DNA of 39,313 nt from assembly GCF_018131225.1 (NCBI RefSeq), contig NZ_JAFCMM010000009.1, positions 1 to 39,313 on the forward strand. The letters are read 5' to 3'. Under the pieces are notes generated by a model. The model was not told where the DNA came from, made no database searches, and saw only the letters and a list, made by a program, of their open reading frames with translations. Origin of the DNA: Bradyrhizobium sp. U87765 SZCCT0048 (GTDB lineage: Bacteria > Pseudomonadota > Alphaproteobacteria > Rhizobiales > Xanthobacteraceae). Within the stretch, counting starts at the first letter, position 1, and every line of letters begins with the position of its first letter. Shown here in pieces: positions 24,199 to 32,528 of this stretch. Position numbers and translations under genes: made by a program.

Positions 24199-25236
24199 TC
24201 AGTTATCGTCCCTCTGCGCGGAGGGAGCAAGCGGATCGCGCTGCGGCGTCGGTCCGGCCTGTGCAGGAGCTGTGGATGCCGCTGCCGGCGGCTTCTTCGG
24301 CGCCGGCCGCCTGGCCTGCGGCGCAGCGGCGTCGGCGTTGCGCGGCGCGACCTTGGGCGCCGCCGCGGCTGGAGCCGCGGGCTGTGCAGCCGCCGTTGCA
24401 GCAGCAGGCGCCGGACGCGCAGCCGCGGCGGGCTTGCCCGCAGGCTCCGACGCCATGATGTTGACCGGCGGGATCGAGGCCGAGCTCGGGAAATCGCCGG
24501 ACACCGGCTTGCCCGGCGGCGGAACCGCCCCGACAGCCGCCGCGGCCGGTGCACCGGCGAGCGCCGGCGGCGCGGCCGGAGCCGCCGCCTGCGCCGGGCC
24601 CGCCCAGGTCAGCGCGTAACGGCCGACGAGGCCCGCGTAGGTGCGGTCGGTCATCGCAGCGGCGATCTGGTTGTGATCCGATAGGGATTTGTAGAAGTCG
24701 CACTCCGACGGGGTGCAGCCATCGCGCGTGCTCAGCACCTGCGCGACGAGGCCATAGCGATCGCGCTCGACGGCGCGGCGCAGCGCAGCCAGTTCCGGGG
24801 TCATGACACGGTCGGCGGCGGCCTGGTCGCCATAGCCCGCAAGACGGGTGATCTGGCCGGCAGTATAGGACACCGCGGCGGCGGCCATATCGGGCGCCCC
24901 GAACAGCGCGCGCTCGCAGGCGCTCTCGACCGCATCGCCGGCAAGGCCATCGAGGCACGACAGCGCCGCGATCCCGATCGGCGCCGGCATCGCCCGCACC
25001 TCGGACGGCGCGCCCGTCCCGCCCGTCGCGACACCGCGAACGGAGACCATGGACGCCACGCCGATCGCCAGCAGCGTGAGCACGGCAAGCACGCCGTTCG
25101 CCACCGATCTCTCGGCACGGATCAGCGTCACCAGCAGCACCAGCGCGAACGCAATGATCGCGATCAGCGCGCCCCACATCGGGACAGGCGCCGTGCGCCA
25201 CAACTGATCAAGCGATGTTGCCCAGGCCAAGTTCAT
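24199..25236 (-). CDS. Membrane protein with long Ala/Pro-rich tail, function unknown
   Basis: A 345-residue protein. Two membrane helices (about 20-40, WGALIAIIAFALVLLVTLI; about 47-64, NGVLAVLTLLAIGVASMV) precede a domain of about 140 residues with four conserved-looking Cys (SCLDG, SACER, DGCTPSECDF) that could form two disulfides outside the inner membrane. The C-terminal third (about 215-345) is Ala/Pro/Gln-rich, low-complexity and probably disordered. GAGGGGCG precedes the ATG at 25236. Proteins of this shape occur in Bradyrhizobium-like genomes as hypothetical proteins; I recognise no family. Confidence 0.7.
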   Translation of the reverse strand: MNLAWATSLDQLWRTAPVPMWGALIAIIAFALVLLVTLIRAERSVANGVLAVLTLLAIGVASMVSVRGVATGGTGAPSEVRAMPAPIGIAALSCLDGLAGDAVESACERALFGAPDMAAAAVSYTAGQITRLAGYGDQAAADRVMTPELAALRRAVERDRYGLVAQVLSTRDGCTPSECDFYKSLSDHNQIAAAMTDRTYAGLVGRYALTWAGPAQAAAPAAPPALAGAPAAAAVGAVPPPGKPVSGDFPSSASIPPVNIMASEPAGKPAAAARPAPAAATAAAQPAAPAAAAPKVAPRNADAAAPQARRPAPKKPPAAASTAPAQAGPTPQRDPLAPSAQRDDN

Positions 25237-25413
25237 GAAAGACGCCCCTCGCAGATGCTCGGCGAACGTCGCGCCCCGGCGCCCGCACCCCGATCTCACT
25301 GACGGAGCGATGCGACATCAATAGGGCGAAGGGACTTTATTCACACAAGCCTTCAATTCAAAAAGGCTTCAATCAAACAAGGCTTTCGTCACACGCGGCG
25401 GAGAGAAACGCTC

Positions 25414-25620
25414 TCACGCCACCGAAACGAGCTGGCTTTCCTTGGCGACGCGCTCGAACGCTTCGGTCGAGCTCTTGATGCGGTACTGGCAGTCGTCACC
25501 CTCGGTCGGAAGCTGTCGGATCACTTCGTACGTGCCGCTCGCCGCGGGTCGCGCGACATTGCTGGCCGTGAAATAGACCGCTTCTCCAACGACGAATTTA
25601 TGCTTCAACACCCTCTCCAT
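25414..25620 (-). CDS. Small hypothetical protein (68 aa)
   Basis: A 68-residue soluble protein starting MERVLKHKFVVGEAVYFTAS and ending KESQLVSVA. VGEAVYF, GTYEVIRQLP and CQYRIKSS form a small beta-rich fold resembling a KOW/SH3-like barrel; I infer this from the strand pattern only. Similar proteins are widespread in Bradyrhizobium-like bacteria without known function. A longer frame from 25692 adds 24 residues that lack a ribosome-binding site; the 25620 start is preferred. Confidence 0.65.
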   Translation of the reverse strand: MERVLKHKFVVGEAVYFTASNVARPAASGTYEVIRQLPTEGDDCQYRIKSSTEAFERVAKESQLVSVA

Positions 25621-25775
25621 CACGCGAGACGAGACAAAATCGGCCCGAAGGTCCCCAACCGGCCGACGGGATGCCCGCAGGGTGTATAGCACGCCACTCG
25701 CTCAATTAGCCAGCCTTTTAGGCCCCGGCGGGTCCGAAAATATTCCTGTCATATCAATAAGATGAACGGGGTTCT

Positions 25776-25842
25776 GGCGTTCCGGCGGGACGCGCCTCGA
25801 ACATTGACGCTGCGGCGCGGCAAAAACCGCGCCGGAAACGCC
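25776..25842. repeat. Nested palindromic element
   Basis: GGCGTTCCGGCG (25776-25787) pairs with CGCCGGAAACGCC (25830-25842) with one bulge; an inner perfect stem CGGCGCGG-CAAAAA-CCGCGCCG (25813-25834) overlaps the right arm, so the two structures compete. It lies between the YidB-like gene stop and the next minus-strand gene and may act as terminator or attenuator. Confidence 0.45.
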
Positions 25843-25876
25843 GTCCGGAGCCCGAAAATAGAGGCTGTCCAGAACC

Positions 25877-26245
25877 TTAGGCGGAGTCAGGCAACGTGCC
25901 GTTGGGGCTCGCCTGATCGACGACATGGGGCAGCTGCTTGGCCAGCGCGTCGAGCACCTGGTCCATCGGGATGCCGAACCGCGCCGCCAACTGCTTGACC
26001 TGGTCGCTGTCGAGCACCTGCTTGAGCTGATCGGCCGAGATCGGCAGGTTCTGGCCGTTCCCGAGCCACGACTTCACCTGGTCGCCGAGGCCCGCCTGCT
26101 GCAGCTTGGCGAGGATGGTGGAGAGACCGCCCTGCCCGCCACTGCCCAGGACCTCGCCGAGCACCGCCGGCAGCACCGAGGCCTCCAGCTGTCCGAGAAT
26201 GCCCTTGAGCGCGGGCGAATTGCCGAGATCGTCGAGAATACCCAT
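25877..26245 (-). CDS. YidB family protein (DUF937-like)
   Basis: A 122-residue soluble protein beginning MGILDDLGNSPALKGILGQL, then GQGGLSTILAKLQQAGLGDQVKSWLGNG and an SADQLKQVLDSDQVKQLAARFG segment ending in LAKQLPHVVDQASPNG. This order of Gly-rich loop and helix is diagnostic of the YidB family (PF20159, formerly in DUF937), whose function is unknown. The length is normal (about 130). AAAGG precedes the ATG. No partner gene is apparent. Confidence 0.88.
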   Translation of the reverse strand: MGILDDLGNSPALKGILGQLEASVLPAVLGEVLGSGGQGGLSTILAKLQQAGLGDQVKSWLGNGQNLPISADQLKQVLDSDQVKQLAARFGIPMDQVLDALAKQLPHVVDQASPNGTLPDSA

Positions 26246-26530
26246 TGCACCGGACCTTTCTGAGCTGACGTCACGTGCATCTGACCTGACGTCGTTTGCA
26301 CGGCACCGTGACCGGCGCATGACACACCGGGAGACGACGGCGCCGCAAGACACGACTGCGAGACACGGCGACGGGACACGGCGACGAGACATAACCATGC
26401 GACACCGCGCCGACCCCGCACAACCAGTCCACGCCCACGTCACGCTGCACGAAAACCTCGCGCCGCGGCGGGCGGACGATCCCCCGGTGCGCGCGGTGGC
26501 CACGTAAGGCCGCGCCGACCACCGGTGCGC

Positions 26531-27187
26531 TCAATCGTCCTCGAAACGCGCGATGACAAAGGTCTCGGCCAGCCCCGCTTCGGTCCATTCCCGGAACGCC
26601 GGAAAGGCCTGCATGGTCGCCATGTAGGTCCGTGTGGCCGGCGAGACCTCGACGGCATAGGTGCGGAAACGATGGACCACGGGGGCGTACATCGCATCGG
26701 CGGCACTGAAGGCGCCGAACAGGAATGGCCCCTGCGCGCCGTAGCGGGCGCGGCAGTCGGCCCAGATCTCCTCGATGCGGGCGATGTCGGCGCGCGCATC
26801 GTCGGAGAGTTGTGTCGCCCGCACCGGACGGTGCAGGTTCATGCCGCATTCCCGGCGCAGCGCGCCGAACGAGGAATGCATCTCCGCCGACACCGCGCGC
26901 GCGTGAGCGCGCATCGCGCGGTCCTGCGGCCACAGCTTCGCCTCCGGAAAGCGTTCGGCGGCGTATTCGATGATGGCGAGCGAATCCCACACCACGAGAT
27001 CGTTGTCGCGAAGCGCCGGCACCTTGCCCGAGCGCGTGACGTCGAGAATGCGCTGCTTGTCGGCCGGACCGGTGTACAGCGGGATCAGCTCTTCCTCGAA
27101 GGCGATACCGGCGCCGCGCAGCGCCACCCACGGCCGCATCGACCAGGACGAATAGTTCTTGTTGCCGATGACCAGCGTCAGGCTCAT
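26531..27187 (-). CDS. Glutathione S-transferase family protein
   Basis: A 218-residue cytosolic protein. The thioredoxin-fold N-terminal domain shows NKNYSSWSMRPWVAL (about 8-22, with a candidate catalytic Ser), SGKVPAL carrying the cis-Pro, and VWDSLAIIEYAAERFP, where the Asp-Ser pair binds the gamma-glutamyl group of glutathione. The helical C-terminal domain follows (FLFGAFSAADAMYAPVV). It resembles the YfcF/YibF-type bacterial GSTs. Substrate unknown. The ATG at 27187 follows GGAG; an in-frame GTG at 27196 is less likely. Confidence 0.88.
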   Translation of the reverse strand: MSLTLVIGNKNYSSWSMRPWVALRGAGIAFEEELIPLYTGPADKQRILDVTRSGKVPALRDNDLVVWDSLAIIEYAAERFPEAKLWPQDRAMRAHARAVSAEMHSSFGALRRECGMNLHRPVRATQLSDDARADIARIEEIWADCRARYGAQGPFLFGAFSAADAMYAPVVHRFRTYAVEVSPATRTYMATMQAFPAFREWTEAGLAETFVIARFEDD

Positions 27188-27301
27188 GATCAACACTCCA
27201 TGCAGGCCGGCATCTTGCCCCTGCGGTGCGATTCAAGCAATCGCAGCCCGTGGCCCGCGGTGGTGCTTGCGGCCGCTCCGGCGATACGCCATGGCAATGA
27301 C

Positions 27302-27574
27302 ATGACTGCTTCCGATTCGACCGTATCGGCCGTGCCGCTGGACGAGGCCATCCTCAAGGTCCTGACGACGGCCCATGGCAAGACGCTGAGTCCGCCGGAG
27401 ATCGCCCACGCCATCGCGGGCGAGCGCGACTGGCACGAACTGCTGGTGCCGATCCGCCGCGCGGCGGTGACGCTCGCCCTCGCCGGACGCCTCGTGATCT
27501 ACCGCAAGGGCAAGCCGGTCGATCCCAGCGACTTCCGCGGCGTCTACCGTCTCGGACTGCCGCGGCACGACTGA
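27302..27574 (+). CDS. DUF3253 domain-containing protein
   Basis: A 90-residue soluble protein: LDEAILKVLTTAHGKTLSPPEIA, then RDWHELLVPIRRAAVTLALAGRLVIYRKGKPVDP and a FRGVYRLGLP ending. The helices and wing resemble a small winged helix, and this composition is that of DUF3253 (PF11625). The function is not known; a nucleic-acid-binding role is plausible from the fold only. It is divergent from the GST gene. Confidence 0.85.
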   Translation: MTASDSTVSAVPLDEAILKVLTTAHGKTLSPPEIAHAIAGERDWHELLVPIRRAAVTLALAGRLVIYRKGKPVDPSDFRGVYRLGLPRHD

Positions 27575-27595
27575 CGCACAGACGCGCGCCGCGCG

Positions 27596-28393
27596 TCAGC
27601 GCGGGCCTGGAAACAGCTCGCGACTCTTGCCGCTCAGCCAGTAGGCGACCAGCCCGCTCCACTCGTGCATCGCAAGGTCGGCACGGCGCAGACCCTGGCC
27701 GAGCGTCTCCAAAGGCATGTAGGCATCGCCCCAGCCGCGCAGCCCCCAGTCCACCGGATACGGCTCGACATCGAAGCCCGCGGCCCTGAACACCCCGACC
27801 GAACGCGGCATGTGGAAGGCCGACGTGACCAGCAGCCAGCGCTCGCCCGGCTTCGGCGTCACCAGCTGGCGGGTGAACACCGCATTCTCGTCGGTGGTGC
27901 GCGAGCGGCTTTCCAGGATGACGCGGTCCGGCGCGACGCCGAACTCGTCGAGCAGCCGGCCGGCGATCGGCGCTTCGGGTACCGGCGTCGCGGTCAGGTT
28001 GGCGCTGCCGCCGGTGAACACGATGCGTGCCTGCGGGTAGCGCCGCGCGAGCTGCAACATCGCCAGGATCCGCTCGCCGGCGGCTTCGAGCTCGATCGAG
28101 CCGCGCGCCGCCGAGATATCCGGATTGATCGCGCCGCCGAGCACGATGATGCCGTCGGGCGCGCGGCCGTCGGCCGGCCACGCCGGAAAGCGTTCGGTCA
28201 GCGGCAGCAGCAGCAGTGTCGACAGCGGCGAGTAGCCGACCAACAGCAGCACGACGACCGCGAACGCCAGCAGCCGCCGGCCACCGCGCCGCCAGCCGAT
28301 CGCCAGCAACAGCGCCGCCACCACGAACAGCGCGGCGATCGCGTTCGAGGGCATGGCGAAGAAGCCGAAGGTCTTGGACAGGACGAAAAACAT
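27596..28393 (-). CDS. YdcF/ElyC-type DUF218 membrane protein
   Basis: A 265-residue protein with two N-terminal membrane helices (about 14-34 and 40-60), then a periplasmic or cytoplasmic DUF218 domain: DGIIVLGGAIN, ARIVFTGGSAN, ESRSRTTDENAVFTR and LVTSAFHMPRSVGVFRAAG. These are the hallmarks of the YdcF/SanA/ElyC family, linked in E. coli to envelope integrity and lipid-carrier use in cell-wall precursor synthesis. The role here is inferred from family. It is convergent with the DUF3253 gene. Confidence 0.88.
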   Translation of the reverse strand: MFFVLSKTFGFFAMPSNAIAALFVVAALLLAIGWRRGGRRLLAFAVVVLLLVGYSPLSTLLLLPLTERFPAWPADGRAPDGIIVLGGAINPDISAARGSIELEAAGERILAMLQLARRYPQARIVFTGGSANLTATPVPEAPIAGRLLDEFGVAPDRVILESRSRTTDENAVFTRQLVTPKPGERWLLVTSAFHMPRSVGVFRAAGFDVEPYPVDWGLRGWGDAYMPLETLGQGLRRADLAMHEWSGLVAYWLSGKSRELFPGPR

Positions 28394-28516
28394 GCGGGCG
28401 ACGCCTCCTCGGACGGCGCCTGCTTCGCCGATCGGTGGCGCAAGATCAACCGCAAAAGCGCGCCATGGGCCGGAGCGGCCATGACGAAGTGAGCATCGCA
28501 CCGGCCGGAGCCCGAT

Positions 28517-29335
28517 TCAGTCCCACTTCGGCGCGAAGGCGAAATTGGTCAGCCGGCCGGTCGGACTCGCGAGGGCGAAGATCTCGTCCATCTCGGCGTC
28601 CGCCAGCGCGAAGTCGAAGATCGCGAGATTTTCGGACAGCCGCTCGACCCGCGAGGTTCGCGGGATGGCGACGACGTTCTGCTGCACCAGCCAGCGCAGG
28701 CAGACCTGGGCGGCGGACTTGCCGTGGGCGCGGCCGATCCGCGCCAGCGTCGCCTCGCCCTTCACCTTGCCCTTGGCGATCGGGCTGTAGGCGACGAGCG
28801 CCATGCCGTTGCGCCGGCAGGCATCGAGCACCCGCGTCTGGCTGAGGAAGGGATGGTACTCGACCTGGTCGCAGACCAGCGGCGCCGGACACGCCGCAAC
28901 CGCCTCCGCGATCAGCGCCACGGTGAAATTCGATACGCCGATGTGGCGCGCAAGACCGAGTTCGCGCATGCGCGCCAGCGCGCCGACGGTCTCGGCGAGC
29001 GGCACCTGCGGGTTCGGCCAGTGCAGCAGCAGCAGATCGACCTCACCCATGCGCAGCCGCGCCAGACTCTCTTTCACGGAGCGTTCGAGTTCCAGCGGCG
29101 CGAAATGCGTGGTCCAGATCTTGGTGGTGACGAAGACCTCGTCGCGGCGCAGGCCCGAGCCGCGCACGCCGTCGCCGACCTCGCGCTCGTTCTCGTAGAT
29201 CTGCGCAGTGTCGATGTGGCGGTAGCCGAGCTTGAGCGCCTGCTCCACGAGGCGCGTGCAGACACGGCCGCGCAGCTCCCATGTTCCAAGGCCGAGCATG
29301 GGAATGCGTGCACCATTGGCATCGATCGTGTGCAT
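28517..29335 (-). CDS. Aldo/keto reductase
   Basis: A 272-residue NADPH-dependent oxidoreductase of the AKR superfamily. The catalytic tetrad is complete: Asp42 and Tyr47 in HIDTAQIYENE, Lys72 in VTTKIW and His105 in LLLLHWPNP. The barrel continues through HIGVSNFTVALIAEAV, CDQVEYHPFL and IPRTSRVERLSENLAIFDFAL, the cofactor-binding end. It is close to the 2,5-diketo-D-gluconate reductase type (DkgB-like); the true substrate is unknown. GGAGGCAGCC precedes the ATG. Confidence 0.93.
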   Translation of the reverse strand: MHTIDANGARIPMLGLGTWELRGRVCTRLVEQALKLGYRHIDTAQIYENEREVGDGVRGSGLRRDEVFVTTKIWTTHFAPLELERSVKESLARLRMGEVDLLLLHWPNPQVPLAETVGALARMRELGLARHIGVSNFTVALIAEAVAACPAPLVCDQVEYHPFLSQTRVLDACRRNGMALVAYSPIAKGKVKGEATLARIGRAHGKSAAQVCLRWLVQQNVVAIPRTSRVERLSENLAIFDFALADAEMDEIFALASPTGRLTNFAFAPKWD

Positions 29336-29384
29336 GGCTGCCTCCGGATCGCTGCTGCCAGCAAAACCGCTGCGCCCGGTCCGG

Positions 29385-29678
29385 TCAAGCGGAAGCATCG
29401 GCTCCGGCGAGCGCCGCGAACACCGTGTCGGGCGCGTGCGCGATCACCGCCAGCAATGCCCGCGCCGGACCACGCGGCGAGCGCTTGCCCTGCTCCCAGT
29501 TCCGGATGGTCTCCAGCGGCACGCCGAGACGGCGGGCGAACTCGGCCTGGGTCAGGCGCGCGCGCCTGCGCAGGTCGCGCACCGTCGGCGGCGGCACGGC
29601 CGCCGGTATCAACGGGAATTCGCGGCCATCGCGCAATTCGACGATCCGGCCATCGGCTTTCAGTCTCAGACGCTGCAT
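29385..29678 (-). CDS. XRE-type helix-turn-helix protein
   Basis: A 97-residue protein. Residues 33-68 hold a lambda-repressor-type helix-turn-helix (VRDLRRRARLTQAEFARRLG, then PLETIRNWEQGKRSPRGPA), followed by a helix ending in ADASA. The N-terminal 30 residues (LRLKADGRIVELRDGREFPL) resemble those of MqsA/HigA-like antitoxins and YiaG-type regulators. No toxin gene is adjacent: it lies between the aldo/keto reductase and the divergent polysaccharide deacetylase. ATG 29678 is assumed; ATG 29705 is also possible. Confidence 0.75.
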   Translation of the reverse strand: MQRLRLKADGRIVELRDGREFPLIPAAVPPPTVRDLRRRARLTQAEFARRLGVPLETIRNWEQGKRSPRGPARALLAVIAHAPDTVFAALAGADASA

Positions 29679-29913
29679 GGTGCGCCCCGTCGGCGACGCG
29701 GCCATCGCGGCCGCCCCGCCATGGTCGGCGAGGCCCGTTAAGGTCCGATGAAAAGCCGCACGGGCGCCACATCCGGGGCAGCCGGCCCTGCCACCGACGC
29801 AGGACGACCTGCCGAACTGCCTGTCGACGCTTCGCCCGATCGGGCCTAAATAGCGCACAGACACAATCGCCGCGCGGCCCCGGACCGAACCGGCCGCCCA
29901 GTCGGACCAGATC

Positions 29914-30720
29914 ATGATGGCCCTGCCTCGCGCCGCGTTCGCGGCCACGCTGCTTCTCGCTGCTCTCGCCGGCCCGGCGCACGCCGCCGACTGCCCGCGC
30001 CCCGACGCGCTCGGCACCGCGCGCGTGCTGACGGTGGACCCGAAGGCGTATCCCCAGGTCGGCACCAAGAGCTTCCCGCAGACGCTGCCGCTCGCCGACA
30101 AGGAGGTGGTGCTGACCTTCGACGACGGGCCGCGGCCGCAGACCACGCGCAAGATCCTCGACGCCCTTGCCCGCGAATGCGTGCGCGCGACGTTCTTCAT
30201 GATCGGCCAGAGCGCGGCGGCCAATCCCCAGCTCGTCAAGGCCATCGCCGCGGCCGGCCACACCGTCGGCCATCACTCGTGGAACCACCCCAACATGAGC
30301 ACGATCGCCGAAGCCGAGGCGGCCGACAACATCGACCGCGGCATCGCAGCGGACGAAACCGCCCTGCACGGCCGCGCCACCACCACGCCCTCGACGCCGT
30401 TCTTCCGCTTCCCCTACTTCGCTTCGACGCCGGCCCTGCTGGACAGCCTGAAGGCGCGCGACATCGCGGTGTTCGGCGCAGATCTCTGGGCCAGCGACTG
30501 GAACGAGATCACGCCCCAGCAAGAACTCAATCTGGCCACCGAGCGGCTGCAATCGGCCCGTAAAGGCATCATCCTGTTCCACGACACCAAAGCCCGCACG
30601 GCGGCGATGCTGCCGGATTTCCTGCGCTTCCTGCGCACCAACGGCTACCGGGTCGTGCACATCGTTCCACAGCAGAGCGCTCCGCAGCAAACAGGGCCGG
30701 ATGAACGCGTCACCCACTGA
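29914..30720 (+). CDS. Secreted polysaccharide deacetylase (NodB domain), copy 1
   Basis: A 268-residue protein with a signal peptide cleaved after residue 24 or so (GPAHA-ADCPRP). The NodB domain has its motifs in order: VLTFDDGP (66-73, Asp70 and metal-binding Asp71), HHSWNHP with metal ligands His121 and His125, FFRFPY, ADLWASDWN and ILFHDTK. It should remove acetyl groups from amino sugars of a surface polysaccharide or peptidoglycan; substrate unknown. It begins a tandem pair with the next gene and shares the ADCPxPxALGT opening of the mature protein. MMALP at 29914 is the start. Confidence 0.9.
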   Translation: MMALPRAAFAATLLLAALAGPAHAADCPRPDALGTARVLTVDPKAYPQVGTKSFPQTLPLADKEVVLTFDDGPRPQTTRKILDALARECVRATFFMIGQSAAANPQLVKAIAAAGHTVGHHSWNHPNMSTIAEAEAADNIDRGIAADETALHGRATTTPSTPFFRFPYFASTPALLDSLKARDIAVFGADLWASDWNEITPQQELNLATERLQSARKGIILFHDTKARTAAMLPDFLRFLRTNGYRVVHIVPQQSAPQQTGPDERVTH

Positions 30721-30820
30721 ACCGATCCCGGCCCGCGCCCGACTGACCGGGAGCGTTTGGTTAAGGCATCGTTCATTCGCCGGACGCTATGGTCGCCCGG
30801 ATGCGGGACGATATGGTGAG

Positions 30821-32146
30821 ATGATGGAAGCTGCGTCAGTCGGGCGTCGGGGTCCGATGTCTGCCCTTTGCCTCGGCCTCGCTGCCGCGCTGGCGCTGGC
30901 GATCCCTGCGGCCCGCGCCGCCGACTGCCCGGGCAACCCGAACGCGCTCGGCACGTCGCGCACGCTCGTGATCGATCCGACCGAGCACACCAAGATCGGC
31001 ACGATGCAGTATCGCGAGACGCTGCCGCTCAAGGACCACGAGGTCGTGCTGACATTCGACGACGGCCCGCTGCCGCCGCACAGCACCCAGGTGTTTCAGA
31101 CGCTGCAGTCCGAATGCGTCAAGGCGACGTTCTTCATCATCGGCCGCATGGCCAAGCAGTTCCCTGACGGCGTACGCCGCCTCTACGAGGCCGGCCACAC
31201 CATCGGCACGCACAGCGAGAACCATCCGCTGAGCTTCAACCACATGCCGATCGAGCGCGCCCAGCAGGAGATCAACGACGGCATCCAGCACACCGTCGCC
31301 GCGCTCGGCGATCCCGCCAAGGTGTCGCCGTTCTTCCGGATCCCAGGCCTGCTGCGCGCCGAAGGCGTCGAGGACTATCTCGCCTCGCGCGGCATCCAGA
31401 CCTGGAGCGCCGACTTCCCGGCCGACGACTGGCGCCCGATCTCGTCGGCGCAGGTGCTCAACCTCGCCCTGACCCGGCTCGAGGCCAAGGGCAAGGGCGT
31501 GCTGCTGCTGCATGACATCCAGGGCCGCACCGCGGCGATGCTGCCGACGCTGCTGCACGAGCTCAAGGCCCGCGGCTATCGTATCGTCCACGTCGTGGCG
31601 GCGACGCCGGACCAGCCGAAGACGCCGACCGAGCCGCGCGACTGGCTGCTGCATCCGGATGCCCCACAGGCGATGACGGCGCGCTGGCCGGCGATTCCGC
31701 ACTTCGTGTTCGCCGGCTCCGCCCAGATGCCGGCCCCCGATATCGTCGACATGCGCTACATCGACGATCCCGTGATCTTTCATGGCCGCGAGCACATTTA
31801 TCGCCCCGGCCGCTTCGCCGCCGACACCGTGCCGGTGCCGCCCGCGCCAGCCTGGCCACGTCAGCCGGCGCTGGCCGCGCTCGCCGCCACCGACCTGCCG
31901 GCGCCCGACGCCACGCTGTTCCGCATGCCGCGCATGCCCGGCGCCGAGGTCCGCATGGCGCGCCGCAGCCCGGCGCAACGCGCCATTCCCGTGAGCACCG
32001 CGACAGGCGGCGCCCGTCCTGCGCCGGCGGGCACGGCCGCCAAGCCGATCGCCTACCGCAACGACAGCCAGGCGCTGCGGCAGATGTCGGGCAGCGCCCC
32101 TGTCACCACCGTCGGCTTGCAGCGCGGACCGATCGTCCTGCACTGA
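30821..32146 (+). CDS. Secreted polysaccharide deacetylase (NodB domain), copy 2 with C-terminal extension
   Basis: A 441-residue paralogue of the preceding gene. Signal peptide (residues about 11-33, ending AARA-ADCPGN). The mature protein opens with the same NALGTSRTLVIDPTEH pattern, and the NodB motifs follow: VLTFDDGP, HSENHP, FFRIPG (where copy 1 has FRFPY), FPADDWR and LLHDIQG. After the catalytic domain (about residue 270) is a 170-residue extension rich in Pro, Ala and Arg that I do not recognise. It starts about 100 bases after copy 1. ATGs at 30824 and 30857 are alternatives; the longer start gives an Arg-containing signal-peptide N-region. Confidence 0.85.
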   Translation: MMEAASVGRRGPMSALCLGLAAALALAIPAARAADCPGNPNALGTSRTLVIDPTEHTKIGTMQYRETLPLKDHEVVLTFDDGPLPPHSTQVFQTLQSECVKATFFIIGRMAKQFPDGVRRLYEAGHTIGTHSENHPLSFNHMPIERAQQEINDGIQHTVAALGDPAKVSPFFRIPGLLRAEGVEDYLASRGIQTWSADFPADDWRPISSAQVLNLALTRLEAKGKGVLLLHDIQGRTAAMLPTLLHELKARGYRIVHVVAATPDQPKTPTEPRDWLLHPDAPQAMTARWPAIPHFVFAGSAQMPAPDIVDMRYIDDPVIFHGREHIYRPGRFAADTVPVPPAPAWPRQPALAALAATDLPAPDATLFRMPRMPGAEVRMARRSPAQRAIPVSTATGGARPAPAGTAAKPIAYRNDSQALRQMSGSAPVTTVGLQRGPIVLH

Positions 32147-32162
32147 CCAGCGTCCGACCGCC

Positions 32163-32528
32163 TCAGCTCGAGATGATCTTGGCGAGGCACAGCAGCACGA
32201 TCAGGCACAGGAACAGCAGGTCGATATAGGCCTTCACCTCGCCATGCCGACGGAGCTGGCTGACCTCGCCGACGATCTGCTTGCGCGGCGGCTCGACCGA
32301 CTGAAGGATGCTCGCCAGTCGCCGCGTCTCGATCTCCAGCCGCTCGATGCGCTGGTAGAAATAGAACGAGCGCAGCGCCGACACCGTGCGCATCGAGGCA
32401 TACACCAGCACCAGGATCGCGACGATCGCCCGCTGCTGATAGCGGTCGAGGAAGTTCAGGCTGAAATAGACCATCGCCATGAACAGGAAGTTGGACAGAA
32501 AGCGATAGACGTAGCTGAGAGCGGTCAT
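32163..32528 (-). CDS. Small membrane protein with N- and C-terminal helices, function unknown
   Basis: A 121-residue protein beginning MTALSYVYRFLSNFLFMAMVYF. Hydrophobic segments lie at about 9-24 and 33-48, and at the C-terminus (about 100-118, LLFLCLIVLLCLAKII). Between them is a charged, helical region (RSFYFYQRIERLEIETRRLASIL) that could form a coiled coil. I recognise no family. The frame is open further upstream but that part is Arg/Cys-rich and non-coding in character, so the start at 32528 is preferred. It is convergent with the second deacetylase. Confidence 0.6.
   Translation of the reverse strand: MTALSYVYRFLSNFLFMAMVYFSLNFLDRYQQRAIVAILVLVYASMRTVSALRSFYFYQRIERLEIETRRLASILQSVEPPRKQIVGEVSQLRRHGEVKAYIDLLFLCLIVLLCLAKIISS

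Noticed and set aside
26362..26386. Two copies of GACACGGCGACG in a 13-base tandem
   Set aside because: Only two units; too short to call a functional repeat array or CRISPR.
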